NCBI GenBank assembly: GCA_003485885.1 | Contig: DNHM01000510.1 | Coordinates: 1-7,166 of the forward strand | DNA: 7,166 nt | Reading direction: 5' to 3' | Source of the DNA: Acidimicrobiaceae bacterium | GTDB lineage: Bacteria; Actinomycetota; Acidimicrobiia; Acidimicrobiales; UBA10347 | Program-made: the position numbers and the translations under genes | The notes under the pieces: model-generated | Told to the model about the DNA's origin: nothing | Database searches by the model: none | The model's input: only the letters and a program-made list of their open reading frames with translations | Shown: one piece after another, positions 6,553 to 7,166 of the stretch | Layout of the letters: every line of letters starts with the position of its first letter | How positions within the stretch are numbered: the stretch's first letter is position 1

Positions 6553-7166
6553 ATGTCGACAGAAACCCGCATCGCCGTATTGCCACAAGAACCAGGCCCG
6601 CTTCGCATAGAGACGATTGAACTGCCGGCTCCTGTCGGCCACGAGGTTCTCGTCAAGGAATTTGCAAGCGGAATCTGCCATAGCCAGCTCCACCAAATGC
6701 ACAGTCCACGCAGAAGCAACGTCGTGCTCGGACACGAAGCCACCGGCGAAGTGCTCGCTGTTGGTGAACTCGTCGACCATGTCGTCCCGGGCGACCGAGT
6801 GCTGCTCACCTTCCAGCCACGTGACCTGCGAACGACGAATCGACAGCCCGGTATCTCGTCGGTCGAACTCAGCGATGGCAGTCGAGCGATGTCGCCCAAC
6901 ATCTTCACCTGGTCAGATCACACTCTGGTCGATGACCAGTACGTGATCAAGGTTGCGCCCGACACTCCGACTGACGTGACCTCAATTGTTGGTTGTGCTG
7001 TCCTGACTGGTGCCGGAGCGGTGATCCGGGCCGCTGGTGTTGAACGCGGTCAGAGCGTGGCCGTGTGGGGCGTCGGTGGCGTCGGACTCAACGCGATTGC
7101 CGCAGCCCGCATGATGGGAGCGAACCCGATTATCGCCGTCGATGTCGACGACGAGAAGCTCGAACT
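6553..7166 (+). CDS. Zinc-type alcohol dehydrogenase (MDR family), N-terminal part
   Basis: The frame is open from the ATG at 6553 to the right edge, giving 204 residues of a protein normally about 350-370 long. It is a medium-chain dehydrogenase that should oxidise an alcohol or reduce an aldehyde or ketone with NAD(P). Catalytic-zinc ligands are Cys42 (in GICHSQLH), His61 (in GHEATGEV, with Glu62) and Cys148 (in VGCAVLTGAGAV), the last matching Cys174 of horse liver enzyme. GVGGVG at 173-178 is the nucleotide-binding loop, and Asp197 at the end of the next strand favours NAD. There is no cysteine between residues 43 and 147, so the four-cysteine structural zinc loop that normally follows GDRV (80-83) is absent. 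The Asp that usually follows the Cys-x-Ser group is Gln45. The start is chosen because MSTETRIAVLPQEPGPLRIE fits the family N-terminus. No clear ribosome binding site is present, and an in-frame TTG at 6517 cannot be excluded. Confidence 0.9.
   Translation, partial: MSTETRIAVLPQEPGPLRIETIELPAPVGHEVLVKEFASGICHSQLHQMHSPRRSNVVLGHEATGEVLAVGELVDHVVPGDRVLLTFQPRDLRTTNRQPGISSVELSDGSRAMSPNIFTWSDHTLVDDQYVIKVAPDTPTDVTSIVGCAVLTGAGAVIRAAGVERGQSVAVWGVGGVGLNAIAAARMMGANPIIAVDVDDEKLE

Noticed and set aside
6406..6908. Two overlapping minus-strand open frames upstream of the transporter
   Set aside because: They overlap the alcohol dehydrogenase, which has intact zinc and nucleotide-binding motifs, and their translations are low-complexity shadows.

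Overview
The window is an ordinary-looking bacterial chromosomal segment of fairly high GC (judged by eye). It carries seven protein-coding genes, two of them cut by the window edges. The best guess for the host is an actinobacterium, perhaps Acidimicrobiia. The support is an F420-type luciferase-like oxidoreductase, a GTG start on two of the genes, and the overall mix of oxidoreductases with a DHA2 transporter. This placement is inference. I see no rRNA, tRNA, CRISPR array, insertion sequence or phage gene.

Layout. A plus-strand group occupies 1-2490: the C-terminal part of an F420-type luciferase-like oxidoreductase (1-421), a classical short-chain dehydrogenase (529-1395) and a glutathione S-transferase-like protein (1456-2490). 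It converges on a minus-strand group read from right to left: a 14-helix MFS transporter (6393 to 4927), a luciferase-like flavin monooxygenase (4710 to 3382) and an alpha/beta hydrolase (3380 to 2583). The convergent gap (2491-2582) holds a hairpin that may serve as a terminator. Divergent from the transporter is a zinc-type alcohol dehydrogenase (6553 to the right edge). The 159-bp region between those two genes carries a perfect TATAAT box inside a short inverted repeat.

How the genes may work together. Every gene is either an oxidoreductase, a hydrolase, a conjugating-enzyme homologue or an exporter/importer. This is the composition of a catabolic or detoxification cluster for a small organic molecule. 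One coherent but unproven reading is that the alcohol dehydrogenase or SDR oxidises an alcohol to a ketone, the flavin monooxygenase inserts oxygen, and the tightly coupled hydrolase opens the resulting ester or lactone. The transporter would move substrate or product. The F420 enzyme and the GST homologue would act on further intermediates or reactive by-products. No regulator gene lies inside the window, and the substrate cannot be read from the sequence.

I did not find a clearly novel system. The points most worth a second look are the monooxygenase-hydrolase pair, the GST homologue with its long C-terminal extension, the alcohol dehydrogenase without a structural zinc loop, and the divergent promoter.
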